A DNA stretch of 64,000 nt from JBHEBG01 sp046557915 (GCF_046557915.1 NZ_JBHEBG010000002.1:310001-374000), one strand, 5' to 3'; counted from the stretch's first letter, positions 8,221 through 16,866 are shown. Notes: generated by a model from the sequence alone, not told the origin. Program-made: numbers and translations.

Positions 8221-9268
8221 GGTTAGCATAACAACAGTGGCCAAACAATTGCCCCAGTATAGTAGACGAACAAAAGATATTTTACCTTTTGTAGATACTT
8301 GGCTTGCTGATATGGAAGATCGATTTAGACGTAAAGTCGTTAAAATTTTTGAAGGTGCCGCAGTTGACACCAGATATGGCATAATGGACATAGAGGAAGT
8401 CTTTACGGCTACTTCCTTCGAGGCCAAAAATGCCATATACGTTAGAGAAGTTAAAAAACTAGGAAAGCAAGTCTTGGAAAAGGCGCTCCATCAAAACAAT
8501 TGGTCCGCGGATTCGTTAGATTATATTATTACCGTAAGCTGTACCGGTATCATGATACCTTCACTAGATGCTTATTTGATAAACGATTTAGGGCTGCGAG
8601 AAGATATTGTGCGGCTACCGGTAACTGAAATGGGTTGTGCGGCCGGAGTTTCGGGATTGATATATGCCAATAATTTCCTTAGATCAAATCCCGGCAAAAG
8701 AGCCGCAGTGGTAGCGGTAGAGAGCCCTACAGCTACTTTTCAGCTAAATGATTACTCCATGGCCAATATGGTAAGCGCCGCTATTTTTGGCGATGGGGCC
8801 GCGTGTGTATTATTATCATCGGAAAAGGAAGCAAAAGGCCCCAAAATACTAGGGGCCCAAATGTACCACTATAAAGACGCTACCCATCTTATGGGTTTTG
8901 ATCTCACCAATCATGGCCTTAAGATGATATTGGATCCTTCGGTACCAGAAGCGATAGCCGATTCCTTTCCCAAAATTGTTCATCCTTTTTTGGAAAAGCA
9001 TGGTACGTCCATAAAGCAGGTGAATCATTTAATTTTTCATCCTGGAGGCAAAAAAATAGTACAGACCGTGGAAGAACTCTTCGGTAAAATGGGCAAGGAT
9101 ATAGATGATACAAGGGAAATCTTGCGTCGCTATGGCAATATGAGCAGCGCTACGGTTCTATATGTATTGGAGCGTTTTCTGGAAAAGGATATCAAGAGTG
9201 GGGAGCAGGGACTATTGCTCAGTTTTGGCCCTGGGTTTTCCGCACAACGGGTTTTACTGAAATGGTAG
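8207..9268 (+). CDS. type III polyketide synthase
   Basis: A 353-residue chalcone/stilbene-synthase-superfamily enzyme of normal length for bacterial type III PKSs. The Cys-His-Asn triad is intact: C144 in TEMGCAAGVSGL, H278 in LIFHPGGKKI and N311 in GNMSSATVLYVLE. The C-terminal GFGPG-like loop reads LLSFGPGFSAQRV. Homodimers of this family extend an acyl starter with malonyl-CoA directly, without ACP, and cyclise to resorcinols, phloroglucinols or pyrones. The neighbouring FAS-like genes suggest a long acyl starter, hence an alkylresorcinol or alkylpyrone product; the product is not readable from sequence. ATG at 8207 or 8213. Confidence 0.93.
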   Translation: MQMNEVSITTVAKQLPQYSRRTKDILPFVDTWLADMEDRFRRKVVKIFEGAAVDTRYGIMDIEEVFTATSFEAKNAIYVREVKKLGKQVLEKALHQNNWSADSLDYIITVSCTGIMIPSLDAYLINDLGLREDIVRLPVTEMGCAAGVSGLIYANNFLRSNPGKRAAVVAVESPTATFQLNDYSMANMVSAAIFGDGAACVLLSSEKEAKGPKILGAQMYHYKDATHLMGFDLTNHGLKMILDPSVPEAIADSFPKIVHPFLEKHGTSIKQVNHLIFHPGGKKIVQTVEELFGKMGKDIDDTREILRRYGNMSSATVLYVLERFLEKDIKSGEQGLLLSFGPGFSAQRVLLKW

Positions 9269-9301
9269 TGGTAAAGTGTTTAAATTTGATAGCATTGTTA
9301 A

Positions 9302-10108
9302 ATGAATAGTACCAAAAGCATAGCCGTAGCTAAAAATGTCTGGGCCTTAATACTGGGAGGTAGCCATGGCATTGGTCTTGCCACTGCCAAAAAGCTGGCC
9401 GCGGAAGGATTTAATATCTGTATTGTTCATAGGGATAGAAGGTCTGATTTAGAAGTAGTTAATAGAAATTTTAAAGAAATTACTTTAAGTGCAATAAAAT
9501 TTAAGAGCTACAATATAGATGCGGTTAATCCCTTAAAAAGAAAGGAGCTTATTCAAGACATAAAAACGTGCTTGTTGCCAAATGAAAAAATAGGAGTGCT
9601 TGTGCATAGTATTGCCAAAGGCAATCTAAAACCAATGCTATCCGATAAGGAAAAGGAATTGGATAATCAGGATTTTCATCTAACCTTGGATGCGATGGCC
9701 CTTAGTCTGTATGATTGGACCAAGGCCTTAATAGTCAATGCACTTTTTGCCGAAGACACCCGGATAATCTCATTTACCAGTGAAGGAAATAGTAAGGCGT
9801 GGGCCAATTATGGCGCCGTGTCCGTGGCCAAAGCAGCTCTGGAGGCGCTTATGCGCAATATGGCTCTAGAGTTTGCACCCCTAGGTATTAAGGTGAACTG
9901 TATACAGGCCGGAATAACGGATACCCGTTCGTTTAAAATGATTCCTGGAAGTAACAAACTAAAGGAAAATGCGCTGATAAGAAACCCCAATCTAAGATTA
10001 ACCAAACCCAAAGACATTGCCAATGTGGTATATCTGCTATGCCGCAAGGAAGCGCAGTGGATTACCGGTACCGTAATTAAGGTAGATGGGGGCGAGAGCC
10101 TTCGATAA
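9302..10108 (+). CDS. SDR-family enoyl-ACP reductase-like protein (FabL/FabI type)
   Basis: A 268-residue short-chain dehydrogenase. The cofactor loop is LILGGSHGIGLA (16-27). The catalytic pair is Y170-x6-K177 (NYGAVSVAK), the spacing of FabI/FabL enoyl reductases rather than the Y-x3-K of FabG ketoreductases. VHSIAKGNLKP (101-111) resembles the substrate-loop signature of enoyl reductases, and the C-terminus ends ITGTVIKVDGGESLR. It probably reduces enoyl-ACP with NAD(P)H in the cluster's acyl-chain assembly. It lies 33 bp after the PKS and 24 bp before the dehydratase gene. Confidence 0.8.
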   Translation: MNSTKSIAVAKNVWALILGGSHGIGLATAKKLAAEGFNICIVHRDRRSDLEVVNRNFKEITLSAIKFKSYNIDAVNPLKRKELIQDIKTCLLPNEKIGVLVHSIAKGNLKPMLSDKEKELDNQDFHLTLDAMALSLYDWTKALIVNALFAEDTRIISFTSEGNSKAWANYGAVSVAKAALEALMRNMALEFAPLGIKVNCIQAGITDTRSFKMIPGSNKLKENALIRNPNLRLTKPKDIANVVYLLCRKEAQWITGTVIKVDGGESLR

Positions 10109-10132
10109 CCAAAGAGAAGACTTAAGGAACCT

Positions 10133-10579
10133 ATGGACAAAACATTTGATAACATCATAGAGAAACTTCCCTATACAAGTCCCTTTTTGTTTGTAGATAG
10201 GCTTGTGCACATAGATGAGGATGGGGTAATGGGCAACTATACTTTTTCTGGAGATTTGGATTTTTATAAAGGCCATTTTAAAGACAATCCCATCACACCC
10301 GGGGCAATACTTACAGAATGTTGTGCCCAAATCGGCGTAGTTTGCTTGGGTCTGTTTTTATTGGGTGATAAAACCGATGATGTAAAAATTGCGCTAAGCA
10401 GTTCGGAAATGGAGTTTTACAAAGCTGTATACCCCGAAGAAACCGTCTGGGTCCGTTCCACAAAAAAATATTTTAGGTTTAATAAATTGAAATGTGAAGT
10501 AAAAATGTTCAATGCCAAAGAAGAATTGGTCTGCAAAGGCATAATTGCCGGCATGCTTAAATCCCATACCGATGCATAA
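10133..10579 (+). CDS. 3-hydroxyacyl-ACP dehydratase (FabZ/FabA-like hotdog)
   Basis: A 148-residue single-hotdog protein. FYKGHFKDNPITPGAILTE contains H48 and E62, aligned with the catalytic His and Glu of FabZ, and YTSPFLFVDRL (14-24) is the family's N-terminal motif. It would dehydrate 3-hydroxyacyl-ACP to enoyl-ACP, the step before the SDR enzyme encoded just upstream. It overlaps the ketosynthase start by 8 bp. A second, housekeeping FabZ is expected elsewhere in the genome, so this copy is probably pathway-specific. Confidence 0.85.
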   Translation: MDKTFDNIIEKLPYTSPFLFVDRLVHIDEDGVMGNYTFSGDLDFYKGHFKDNPITPGAILTECCAQIGVVCLGLFLLGDKTDDVKIALSSSEMEFYKAVYPEETVWVRSTKKYFRFNKLKCEVKMFNAKEELVCKGIIAGMLKSHTDA

Positions 10580-11846
10580 ACGAGTGGTAGTAACGGGTCT
10601 TGGTGTTTGTGCCCCCAATGGGGTAGGTTTGGAGGATTTTACAAAATCTTTGAAGGAAGGCACAAGTGGAATACGGTTTATACCCCGGTTGAAGGCACTT
10701 GGTTTTGGGTGTCAGATCGCAGGAGAACCAAAACCTACCGATGAGCTTATAGATAATTACTTTACACCCTTGCAATTAAAAGGTCTTAATGCCAGCGGTC
10801 TTGTGTACGGGGTTATTGCGGGTACCGACGCTTGGAAAGATGCCGGTTTGTCCTTAGACCCAAAAGCCCCACCCCGATGGGATAGTGGAATTGTTTTTGG
10901 TACGGGAATCCTTGGTGTGGATAAATTTAGAGAGGCCATTCATTTGGTAGATGATGGTAAGGTGCGGAGGTTGGGAAGCACTGCAGTGATACAGACCATG
11001 GCAAGCGGAATAAGCGCTTACTTAGGCGGAATTTTGGGTTGTGGCAATCAGGTTACCACCAACTCATCGGCCTGTACCACGGGAACCGAAGGTATCTTAA
11101 TGGCTTATGATCGGATAGCATCGGGAAAGGCCAATATAATGTTGACAGGTAGCTGTAGTGATAGCGGGCCCTACGTTTGGGGTGGGTTTGATGCCATGAG
11201 GATCTTGCCAAGAAAATATAACGGGCACCCCAAAGATGCAAGTAGACCCATGAGTGCAACAGCATCGGGTTTTGTTCCGGGCAGTGGGGCAGGAGCCTTG
11301 GTCTTGGAGTCTTTGGAAAGTGCCGAGAAGCGCGGGGCACGGATATATGCAGAAGTTCTCGGTGGTGCCGTCAACAGTGGTGGACAAAGGGGAGGGGGTA
11401 GCATGACCGCCCCAAATAACGAAGCCGTACAGCGCTGCATTACCCAAGCGATTAAAGCATCGGGAATTAAAGCATCGGAAATAGATACCATAAACGGACA
11501 TTTAACCGCTACTTCTAAAGATCCTATCGAAATAGAAAATTGGAGCAAAGCCTTGGATCGCAAGGGGACAGACTTTCCCTATGTCAATTCCTTTAAAGGT
11601 TTGATTGGGCACTGCTTAGCCGCTGCAGGTAGTATTGAATGTGTGGGCGCCATATTACAGTTTAAAACGCATCTGTTATTTGGGAATGTCAACTGCGAAG
11701 ACCTGCATCCAGAAATTCTTGGTATTGCGGGTAAATCAAAAATTCCCACCAAGACCATAACGTATACCCCAAAAATAATAGCCAAGGCAAGCTTTGGCTT
11801 TGGTGATGTTAATGCTTGTGTTATTTTTAAGGGCTATTACGACTGA
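10572..11846 (+). CDS. beta-ketoacyl-ACP synthase, FabF (KAS II) family
   Basis: A 424-residue thiolase-fold condensing enzyme starting MHKRVVVTGLGV. The Cys-His-His triad is complete: C168 in NSSACTTG, H310 in INGHLTATS and H347 in LIGHCLAAAGS. It catalyses decarboxylative condensation of malonyl-ACP with acyl-ACP. ATG at 10572 lies within the last codons of the dehydratase gene (8 bp overlap), indicating tight coupling; an upstream in-frame ATG (10545) would add nine residues lacking family similarity. No chain-length-factor partner is present, so it probably acts as a homodimer in acyl-chain elongation rather than as an aromatic type II PKS. Confidence 0.9.
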   Translation: MHKRVVVTGLGVCAPNGVGLEDFTKSLKEGTSGIRFIPRLKALGFGCQIAGEPKPTDELIDNYFTPLQLKGLNASGLVYGVIAGTDAWKDAGLSLDPKAPPRWDSGIVFGTGILGVDKFREAIHLVDDGKVRRLGSTAVIQTMASGISAYLGGILGCGNQVTTNSSACTTGTEGILMAYDRIASGKANIMLTGSCSDSGPYVWGGFDAMRILPRKYNGHPKDASRPMSATASGFVPGSGAGALVLESLESAEKRGARIYAEVLGGAVNSGGQRGGGSMTAPNNEAVQRCITQAIKASGIKASEIDTINGHLTATSKDPIEIENWSKALDRKGTDFPYVNSFKGLIGHCLAAAGSIECVGAILQFKTHLLFGNVNCEDLHPEILGIAGKSKIPTKTITYTPKIIAKASFGFGDVNACVIFKGYYD

Positions 11847-11860
11847 TTTTAAAAACTGCC

Positions 11861-12115
11861 ATGAAGAAAGACCATTATCAAAAATTGAAGGATATTATTA
11901 GTACTTACCTACCGGAAGATGTTGATGCCGATCAAATTTCAACAGAGAGCCATTTTATAAATGAGCTCAATATCAATTCGGCCAATTTGGTAGATATTGT
12001 CCTTGATGTTGAGGATGCTTTCGATATTTTATTGGAAAATGAAGATATGGACAATATGCTGACTGTAAACGATGCGTTGGTGATCATTGACAACAAACTG
12101 GCGGAAAAACCATGA
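11861..12115 (+). CDS. acyl carrier protein
   Basis: An 84-residue acidic helical protein with the ACP pattern. S40 in ELNINSANLVDIVLDVED aligns with the phosphopantetheine-carrying serine, although the usual DSL is here NSA. It would carry the growing acyl chain for the ketosynthase, SDR and dehydratase encoded beside it. It overlaps the following membrane-protein gene by 4 bp (ATGA) and lies 14 bp after the ketosynthase. No phosphopantetheinyl transferase, malonyl transferase or clear ketoreductase gene is in the cluster, so these functions are presumably supplied by housekeeping enzymes. Confidence 0.85.
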   Translation: MKKDHYQKLKDIISTYLPEDVDADQISTESHFINELNINSANLVDIVLDVEDAFDILLENEDMDNMLTVNDALVIIDNKLAEKP

Positions 12116-12555
12116 CGGCATTTCGGAACTTTTTGAAGTGGGCCAAGGCAAAACTGAAAGTTGACAAGCGTTTGATAGGAATCTACTGCGTTATATATTT
12201 TTTATGGGGCAGTGGTATGGATTGGTTTGGGGCTCAGGTAGAGATTGCAAGATTTACCTATTGGTGGCAAGTGATAACGGTTTACGTACTTTATATGGTC
12301 CCAATTTCACTATTGCTTCGTAAGCTCCCTTTTCATACGCAATATGCATATGGACTTATTGCCATGTGTTTGTTGGAATTTTCGGGCTATGCCCTTAAAA
12401 CTTCCTATGCCTATCCCAATAATTTACTCGACATGTTTTTTGGAATCCGGAATTTTAGTCTGGGAATGTCCTTATTTTTTGCGCTTTATTTCCCCTTGGG
12501 GAATTGGTTGGTAGGAAAGATCTATGCAGGTTTGTTCAATGGTAAGCATCCCTGA
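12112..12555 (+). CDS. small integral membrane protein, last gene of PKS operon
   Basis: A 147-residue protein with an N-terminal basic amphipathic stretch (about 1-22) and four hydrophobic segments (about 22-40, 50-70, 78-95 and 115-140). I do not recognise a family. Its ATG overlaps the stop of the acyl carrier protein gene, so it clearly belongs to the operon. Possible roles are membrane anchoring of the assembly enzymes or handling of a lipophilic product; both are guesses. It ends 8 bp from the convergent YceI gene with no obvious terminator between. Confidence 0.65.
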   Translation: MTAFRNFLKWAKAKLKVDKRLIGIYCVIYFLWGSGMDWFGAQVEIARFTYWWQVITVYVLYMVPISLLLRKLPFHTQYAYGLIAMCLLEFSGYALKTSYAYPNNLLDMFFGIRNFSLGMSLFFALYFPLGNWLVGKIYAGLFNGKHP

Positions 12556-12563
12556 TCAATAGG

Positions 12564-13073
12564 TTATTGCTGTGTAAAAGTTAGACTTACCCTTACCAGA
12601 TTGTCTTCGCGTTTCTTTTTAATATTGATACCAAAATCCGAGGAGTACAAAGAGGTGGTACCCATCCATTGATTGTTTTCTCTACTAAAGGCAATGTCAA
12701 TTGTCTTGGTGGTCTTTTTTATGGTAAGCTGCCCGGTTATGATAATTTTATCACCTTGGAGTTTTACCGTGTCGCTTTTAAAATGAATTGTAGGGTACTT
12801 GTCCTTATCAAAATATTTCCTTCCCTTAATACTCCAATCCCTAAGAAAAATACCAGTTTTTATGGTTTCTACCCGTACGGACCCTTCAAAATTGGAACCA
12901 GAAATATTGTCCAAATCGATAACAGAATTGGATTGAAATCCGCCGATATGCCCATCAACGTCTTTTGAGACAAAAACAAAGCTAACCGAAGCGTCTTTTA
13001 ATATCGCGGTTTTCTGTGCGATTAAACAAGTAGAAAAAAAGAAAATACTAAAAAAGAAGTACAACGGTTTCAT
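12564..13073 (-). CDS. YceI-family periplasmic lipid-binding protein
   Basis: About 169 residues from the ATG that precedes a signal peptide (MKPLYFFFSIFFFSTCLIAQ). The 16 residues upstream in the longer frame lack conservation and would put charged residues before the signal. The mature part has YceI features: VSKDVDGHIGGFQS near the start, the GSVRVETIKTG strand, the YFDKDKYPTIHFKSD motif and the final FGINIKKKREDNLVRVSL. YceI proteins form a lipocalin-like barrel that binds polyisoprenoid-type lipids. It is convergent with the PKS operon. Confidence 0.85.
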   Translation of the reverse strand: MKPLYFFFSIFFFSTCLIAQKTAILKDASVSFVFVSKDVDGHIGGFQSNSVIDLDNISGSNFEGSVRVETIKTGIFLRDWSIKGRKYFDKDKYPTIHFKSDTVKLQGDKIIITGQLTIKKTTKTIDIAFSRENNQWMGTTSLYSSDFGINIKKKREDNLVRVSLTFTQQ

Positions 13074-13236
13074 AGCAAATGGAACAGGTTTGTAATGCTT
13101 CAAAGTTAGCTGAAATACCAATACCGATGAAACCCTTAAAAAAAACGTTTAAAAACCTGTATTCTCATTTTTTGGTCTATGAACTTGTAATAAAATGGAC
13201 TACTTTGCACGGGAACATTATATTTACGGGACGCAA

Positions 13237-13584
13237 ATGAAAAATCCAAAATTATTTGTGGTTTGCCTTGGGGTGGTATGGTTTTGTTTTGGAAAACTTC
13301 ATTCCCAGACAACCGATTATACTTCCACAGCTGAAACACTGACTACCAAACGCACGCTAATGGAGCGCTACGAACCAGATATGGTACTTACGCCTAAAGA
13401 ACGGGAGCAGCTTAAGAAAAAAAGATTGGCCGCCATTAAAAAAGGGCGAGAAACGTTGGATACCATGGACATATCTCAACGCAAACGCCGTAAGCTCATC
13501 AAAGCGCTTTATTTGAAACCATTTTCCAACCGTTTAAACAGGGCTATAGCTGCCACGGGTACAGAAGAGGACGAAGAATATTAA
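13237..13584 (+). CDS. secreted hypothetical protein
   Basis: About 115 residues from ATG 13237. A hydrophobic signal segment (LFVVCLGVVWFCFG) is followed by HSQ, a plausible signal peptidase I site. The mature part is very basic in its middle (KEREQLKKKRLAAIKKG, then QRKRRKLIKALYLKPFSN) and ends in an acidic EEDEEY tail. I do not recognise a family. It is convergent with the ribosome-hibernation gene, 19 bp away. The upstream in-frame ATG at 13195 would place 14 residues before the signal peptide and is less likely. Confidence 0.6.
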   Translation: MKNPKLFVVCLGVVWFCFGKLHSQTTDYTSTAETLTTKRTLMERYEPDMVLTPKEREQLKKKRLAAIKKGRETLDTMDISQRKRRKLIKALYLKPFSNRLNRAIAATGTEEDEEY

Positions 13585-13603
13585 AATGTCTAGCTTATCG
13601 TGG

Positions 13604-13906
13604 TTAATAGGATTTCATTTTCTCCTTGCGCTTTCTCAATTGCCTTTCCAAGTCGCCCAACGATTCCGCAAGAGCTGCTTCAAAACCGGCGCTATTGCCC
13701 TCCGCAAAAAGTCTTGGCCCCGGCAGACTAAGTCGTATACTACAAATCATACCCGTTTTTGGGGAGGAGGTATTTTCTGTTTTCCAAAGGACATCCGCAC
13801 GTATGATAAAGTGATATTTATCAAATAATTTGCCTAGTTTTTTAGCTGCAAGAATTTCCAATCGGTTGCTGGCCGCAACCCCATCATATTCAAAATTAAT
13901 ATTCAT
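13604..13906 (-). CDS. HPF/RaiA-family ribosome-associated protein
   Basis: A 100-residue protein starting MNINFEYDGVAASNRLEILAAKKLGKL, with the beta-alpha-beta-beta-beta-alpha pattern of the S30AE/HPF domain. It has the usual EILAAKKLGKLFDKY helix and a basic C-terminal helix (RQLRKRKEKMKSY). Short members bind the decoding centre of idle 30S subunits and protect ribosomes in stationary phase. The protein lacks the long C-terminal dimerisation domain of long HPF, so it is a short form. Confidence 0.75.
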   Translation of the reverse strand: MNINFEYDGVAASNRLEILAAKKLGKLFDKYHFIIRADVLWKTENTSSPKTGMICSIRLSLPGPRLFAEGNSAGFEAALAESLGDLERQLRKRKEKMKSY

Positions 13907-14104
13907 AAACCACTATTTTTATTAAGGTAGAAAACGGTGCTTTAATATCCAAATTATAAACCTTAAACTAAATGCTAATTTTAGGAAAACAAAATGTTAA
14001 AGTCTGATATTGGGGTGATTAGATTTAGTTTTTATAAAGGATTATTCTTAACTTATAAGTGCGAGAATAAAGTTTCGCCCCCTATAACCCAAAATCTATC
14101 TTTA

Positions 14105-14443
14105 ATGAAAACGTCAGACCTAGACCAGCAGTTTGCCCAAGAGGTAGATAGCAATAGCTATATTTTACGTTTGGAACGCAATAGTAAAGATCTTGCGCAA
14201 ATGCGGAATAAACTGAATTCGTATTTATGCGAACCTAAGACCTACACCTTGTTCGAACGTTTTGAAACCCTCTGCTCACAGGTAGAACGATTAACTCATG
14301 CAAATATGGAAATACAGCTGTCCCTAAAAAAACACAAACGCTTAATGAAAAAGCAGGTGCAACGGGTTACAGAACAGTTGTCCGAGTTTCAAAAGTTAGA
14401 AAAGAATGTGTCGGACTATATGTCTGGTGCTCGAAACTGTTAA
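14105..14443 (+). CDS. coiled-coil hypothetical protein
   Basis: About 112 residues from the ATG at 14105, all predicted helical. Heptad-like Leu/Met spacing runs from RLERNSKDLAQMRNKLNSYL through ETLCSQVERL to VTEQLSEFQKLEKNVSDYM, suggesting a coiled coil. No signal peptide or known domain is seen. The longer frame from 13994 adds 37 residues of low-complexity sequence and is less likely. Its stop codon overlaps tail-to-tail with the stop of the Crp/Fnr gene: the shared bases TTAA at 14440-14443 serve both strands. Confidence 0.55.
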   Translation: MKTSDLDQQFAQEVDSNSYILRLERNSKDLAQMRNKLNSYLCEPKTYTLFERFETLCSQVERLTHANMEIQLSLKKHKRLMKKQVQRVTEQLSEFQKLEKNVSDYMSGARNC

Positions 14444-15012
14444 ACTCCTTTTAGAATCCTGTTAAGGGTTCGGATGGTTATGCCCAAATAATTGGCCAGG
14501 TCTTTTTTGGCTATTACTTCCGTCAATTGTGGAAACTGTTTTTTAAGCCTTTGAAAATTAGCTAAGCCCGTATGCGATTGATGGTAGGCATGCCTTAATG
14601 CAGTGTAGTTTATTTTATTGGCCATGGCCATAAGAATCAGTTGATTGAATTTTTTATCGGTATCCAACAAATGTCTAAAACTGTCTAGCGATATTTGATA
14701 AACCGACGCATCCGTAATAGTCTCTATACAACAAAAACTTGGTGTGCCATTAATTATTTCTATCTCTCCAAAAATTTCCCCCGGCCCAAAAAACTCTTGG
14801 ATAAAATCTTTTCCCGTATCTTCAGTTTGATAGCATTTGGCAATACCTTCACTAAGGACGTATGCGGAAAAAATGTTTTTCCCCTGCATAATTATTTGCT
14901 GCTCTGGTTTAAAGCTTAACTTGCTAACAAAGCGCGCATCCTTGGCATGTAGCCGGCGCATGTAACCCAACAATTCCTTATTGATTCTTATCATTTTATG
15001 CGCTTGGGACAA
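14440..15012 (-). CDS. Crp/Fnr-family transcriptional regulator
   Basis: A 190-residue protein. Residues about 20-115 form a cyclic-nucleotide-binding-like barrel (FFGPGEIFGEIEIINGTPS matches the PGE-FGE signature). A C-terminal helix-turn-helix follows (VIAKKDLANYLGITIRTLNRILKG). There is no cysteine cluster of Fnr type, so the effector is unknown. ATG at 15012 or 14994 is possible. It is divergent from the HD-hydrolase gene at 15080 with a 67-bp shared intergenic region, and may regulate that gene pair. Confidence 0.85.
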   Translation of the reverse strand: MSQAHKMIRINKELLGYMRRLHAKDARFVSKLSFKPEQQIIMQGKNIFSAYVLSEGIAKCYQTEDTGKDFIQEFFGPGEIFGEIEIINGTPSFCCIETITDASVYQISLDSFRHLLDTDKKFNQLILMAMANKINYTALRHAYHQSHTGLANFQRLKKQFPQLTEVIAKKDLANYLGITIRTLNRILKGV

Positions 15013-15079
15013 ATGTCCTTTCTAATGGTAAAGGGTAGCGGTTTCTTTGCAATCATAACTTCTATAAAATTGTAACCTT

Positions 15080-15670
15080 ATGGCTATGGTGCGTCTCACA
15101 GAGCAGATCCATTTCATAAAAGAAATAGATAAAGTTAAATACATTAAGCGTAAAACAAAACTTTTCCATAGTGATAGGCACGAAAATGACGCGGAGCATA
15201 GTTGGCACCTGGCCCTTATGGCCATGGTTTTAGCAGAACATGCAAGTACCTCCATAGACCTGTTAAAAGTGATAAAAATGGTATTGATCCACGATATCGT
15301 TGAAATTGATACGGGAGACATCTTCCTTTTCGATTTGGACAAGCAACATTCCAATACGGAAGAAGAATTAAAAGCCGCAAAACGCATATTTGGCAAGCTT
15401 CCACAAAAACAAGCGCTAGAATTTATCTACATTTGGCAAGAATTTGAGGCAGGTGTTTCTAACGAAGCCAAATTTGCAAAGGCATTGGATAGATTTCAAC
15501 CCGTACTACAAAACCTAAGCAACCAAGGAGGCACTTGGACGGAGTACGATGTGGCCTACGAAACAATTTTGGAAAAACTGGCACCTATTTTAACCGGATC
15601 CGAAACGCTTTGGGAGTATACCGAAAGAGAAATTGAAACCAGTATAAGGGAAGGCACCTTAAAACAATGA
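15080..15670 (+). CDS. HD-domain hydrolase (YfbR/HDDC2-like)
   Basis: A 196-residue protein with an HD metal site: H34 in SDRHENDAEHSWH, H40 and the paired H71-D72 in LIHDIVEIDTGD. The family includes 5'-deoxynucleotidases that dephosphorylate dNMPs. The closest signature here, ERHENDAEHSW-like followed by HDIVEIDTGD, fits the HDDC2/YfbR group; the exact substrate is unproven. It overlaps the MFS transporter start by 4 bp (ATGA), so the two are translationally coupled. A Crp/Fnr regulator is divergent upstream. Confidence 0.8.
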   Translation: MAMVRLTEQIHFIKEIDKVKYIKRKTKLFHSDRHENDAEHSWHLALMAMVLAEHASTSIDLLKVIKMVLIHDIVEIDTGDIFLFDLDKQHSNTEEELKAAKRIFGKLPQKQALEFIYIWQEFEAGVSNEAKFAKALDRFQPVLQNLSNQGGTWTEYDVAYETILEKLAPILTGSETLWEYTEREIETSIREGTLKQ

Positions 15671-16851
15671 ACGTACTTAAGAAACGTATAGCTAAATCCA
15701 CACACCCAATTTACAATCTACGATTTGGCATGGTGTGTTTGGGATCGCTGCTGTTCTCCACTAGTTTTAATATGCTTATCCCAGAACTGCCAGCTTATCT
15801 TAGTAGTCTTGGTGGCGCGGAATACAAAGGACTTATTATTTCTTTATTTACATTAACGGCAGGTATATCGCGGCCTTTCAGCGGTAGGCTTACAGATACA
15901 ATTGGACGTGTTCCCGTAATGCTTATTGGAGCAGTAGTTTGCCTAATGAGCGGTTTTCTATATCCGGTTTTGGGAACAGTTTCGGGCTTTCTGTTATTGC
16001 GCTTGGTCCACGGTTTTTCTACAGGTTTTACACCAACGGCCCTAGCTGCCTATGTTGCGGATATAATACCCAAAGGACGCTGGGGAGAGGCCATGGGGTT
16101 GCAAGGTCTTTTTTTTAGTACAGGTTTTGCCATTGGTCCGGCCATTGGAAGTTTCATAACCCTATCCTATTCGTTTAACATCCTGTTTTACGCCTCTTCG
16201 CTTTTTGCCTTTATGGGCATGCTTATCTTTTTTCAAATGAAGGAAACCTTGCCTAACAGACAACGATTTACTTTGGCAAGCCTTAAAATTTCAAAAAGGG
16301 ATATCATTGCTCCAGAGGTGCTTCCGGCCGCTATAGTAATGTTCTTGTCCTACATTGGTTTTGGGGTTATCCTTACGCTGATTCCCGATTGGAGTGGCCA
16401 TCTAGGAACACCCAACAAGGGTTTGTTTTTTATCGTCTTTACCATAGCCTCCCTTACCATTCGCTTTGTTGCGGGCAGAGCTTCGGACAAGTATGGCAGA
16501 GAACTTATAATAAACATAGGGCTTTTTGCACTGGTATTGGGGCTAGCGGGCATCGGCTATGCAACCACACTAACGCATCTCTTATTTGCAGCCGCCGCTT
16601 ATGGTTTGGCCATGGGCATATTATCACCGGCCATAAATGCATGGACCATTGATCTGAGCCATCCCGATTATAGGGGAAAAGCAATGGCAACCATGTATAT
16701 TGCCTTAGAAGCAGGGATAGGCCTCGGCGCTTTTATTTCTGGCTGGTACTATCAGGACGATATATTTAAAATGCCCGTCATTATGTATGCTTCGGCCTTT
16801 ATAGGATTTATGGGGCTAATCTATATGATCTTTCGTAAAAGGCAAACCTAA
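15667..16851 (+). CDS. major facilitator superfamily transporter
   Basis: A 394-residue inner-membrane protein with about 12 hydrophobic segments. The conserved loop motif is GRLTDTIGRVPVML (about 77-90) between TM2 and TM3, and its degenerate counterpart GRASDKYGRELI occurs in the second half. It resembles drug/sugar efflux MFS proteins; the substrate is not predictable. Coupling to the HD-hydrolase gene suggests a nucleoside- or purine-related permease or exporter, but this is only context inference. A weak terminator follows. Confidence 0.85.
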   Translation: MNVLKKRIAKSTHPIYNLRFGMVCLGSLLFSTSFNMLIPELPAYLSSLGGAEYKGLIISLFTLTAGISRPFSGRLTDTIGRVPVMLIGAVVCLMSGFLYPVLGTVSGFLLLRLVHGFSTGFTPTALAAYVADIIPKGRWGEAMGLQGLFFSTGFAIGPAIGSFITLSYSFNILFYASSLFAFMGMLIFFQMKETLPNRQRFTLASLKISKRDIIAPEVLPAAIVMFLSYIGFGVILTLIPDWSGHLGTPNKGLFFIVFTIASLTIRFVAGRASDKYGRELIINIGLFALVLGLAGIGYATTLTHLLFAAAAYGLAMGILSPAINAWTIDLSHPDYRGKAMATMYIALEAGIGLGAFISGWYYQDDIFKMPVIMYASAFIGFMGLIYMIFRKRQT

Positions 16852-16866
16852 CTTAAACCACCACAG

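Noticed and set aside
11053..11563. overlapping minus-strand open frames inside the ketosynthase gene
   Set aside because: Antisense shadows of a strongly conserved enzyme; no domain recognised.
10572..11846. aromatic type II PKS (arylpolyene/flexirubin-like) interpretation
   Set aside because: There is one ketosynthase without a chain-length-factor partner and no ammonia-lyase, acyltransferase or exporter typical of flexirubin clusters; the type III PKS next to it explains the set better.
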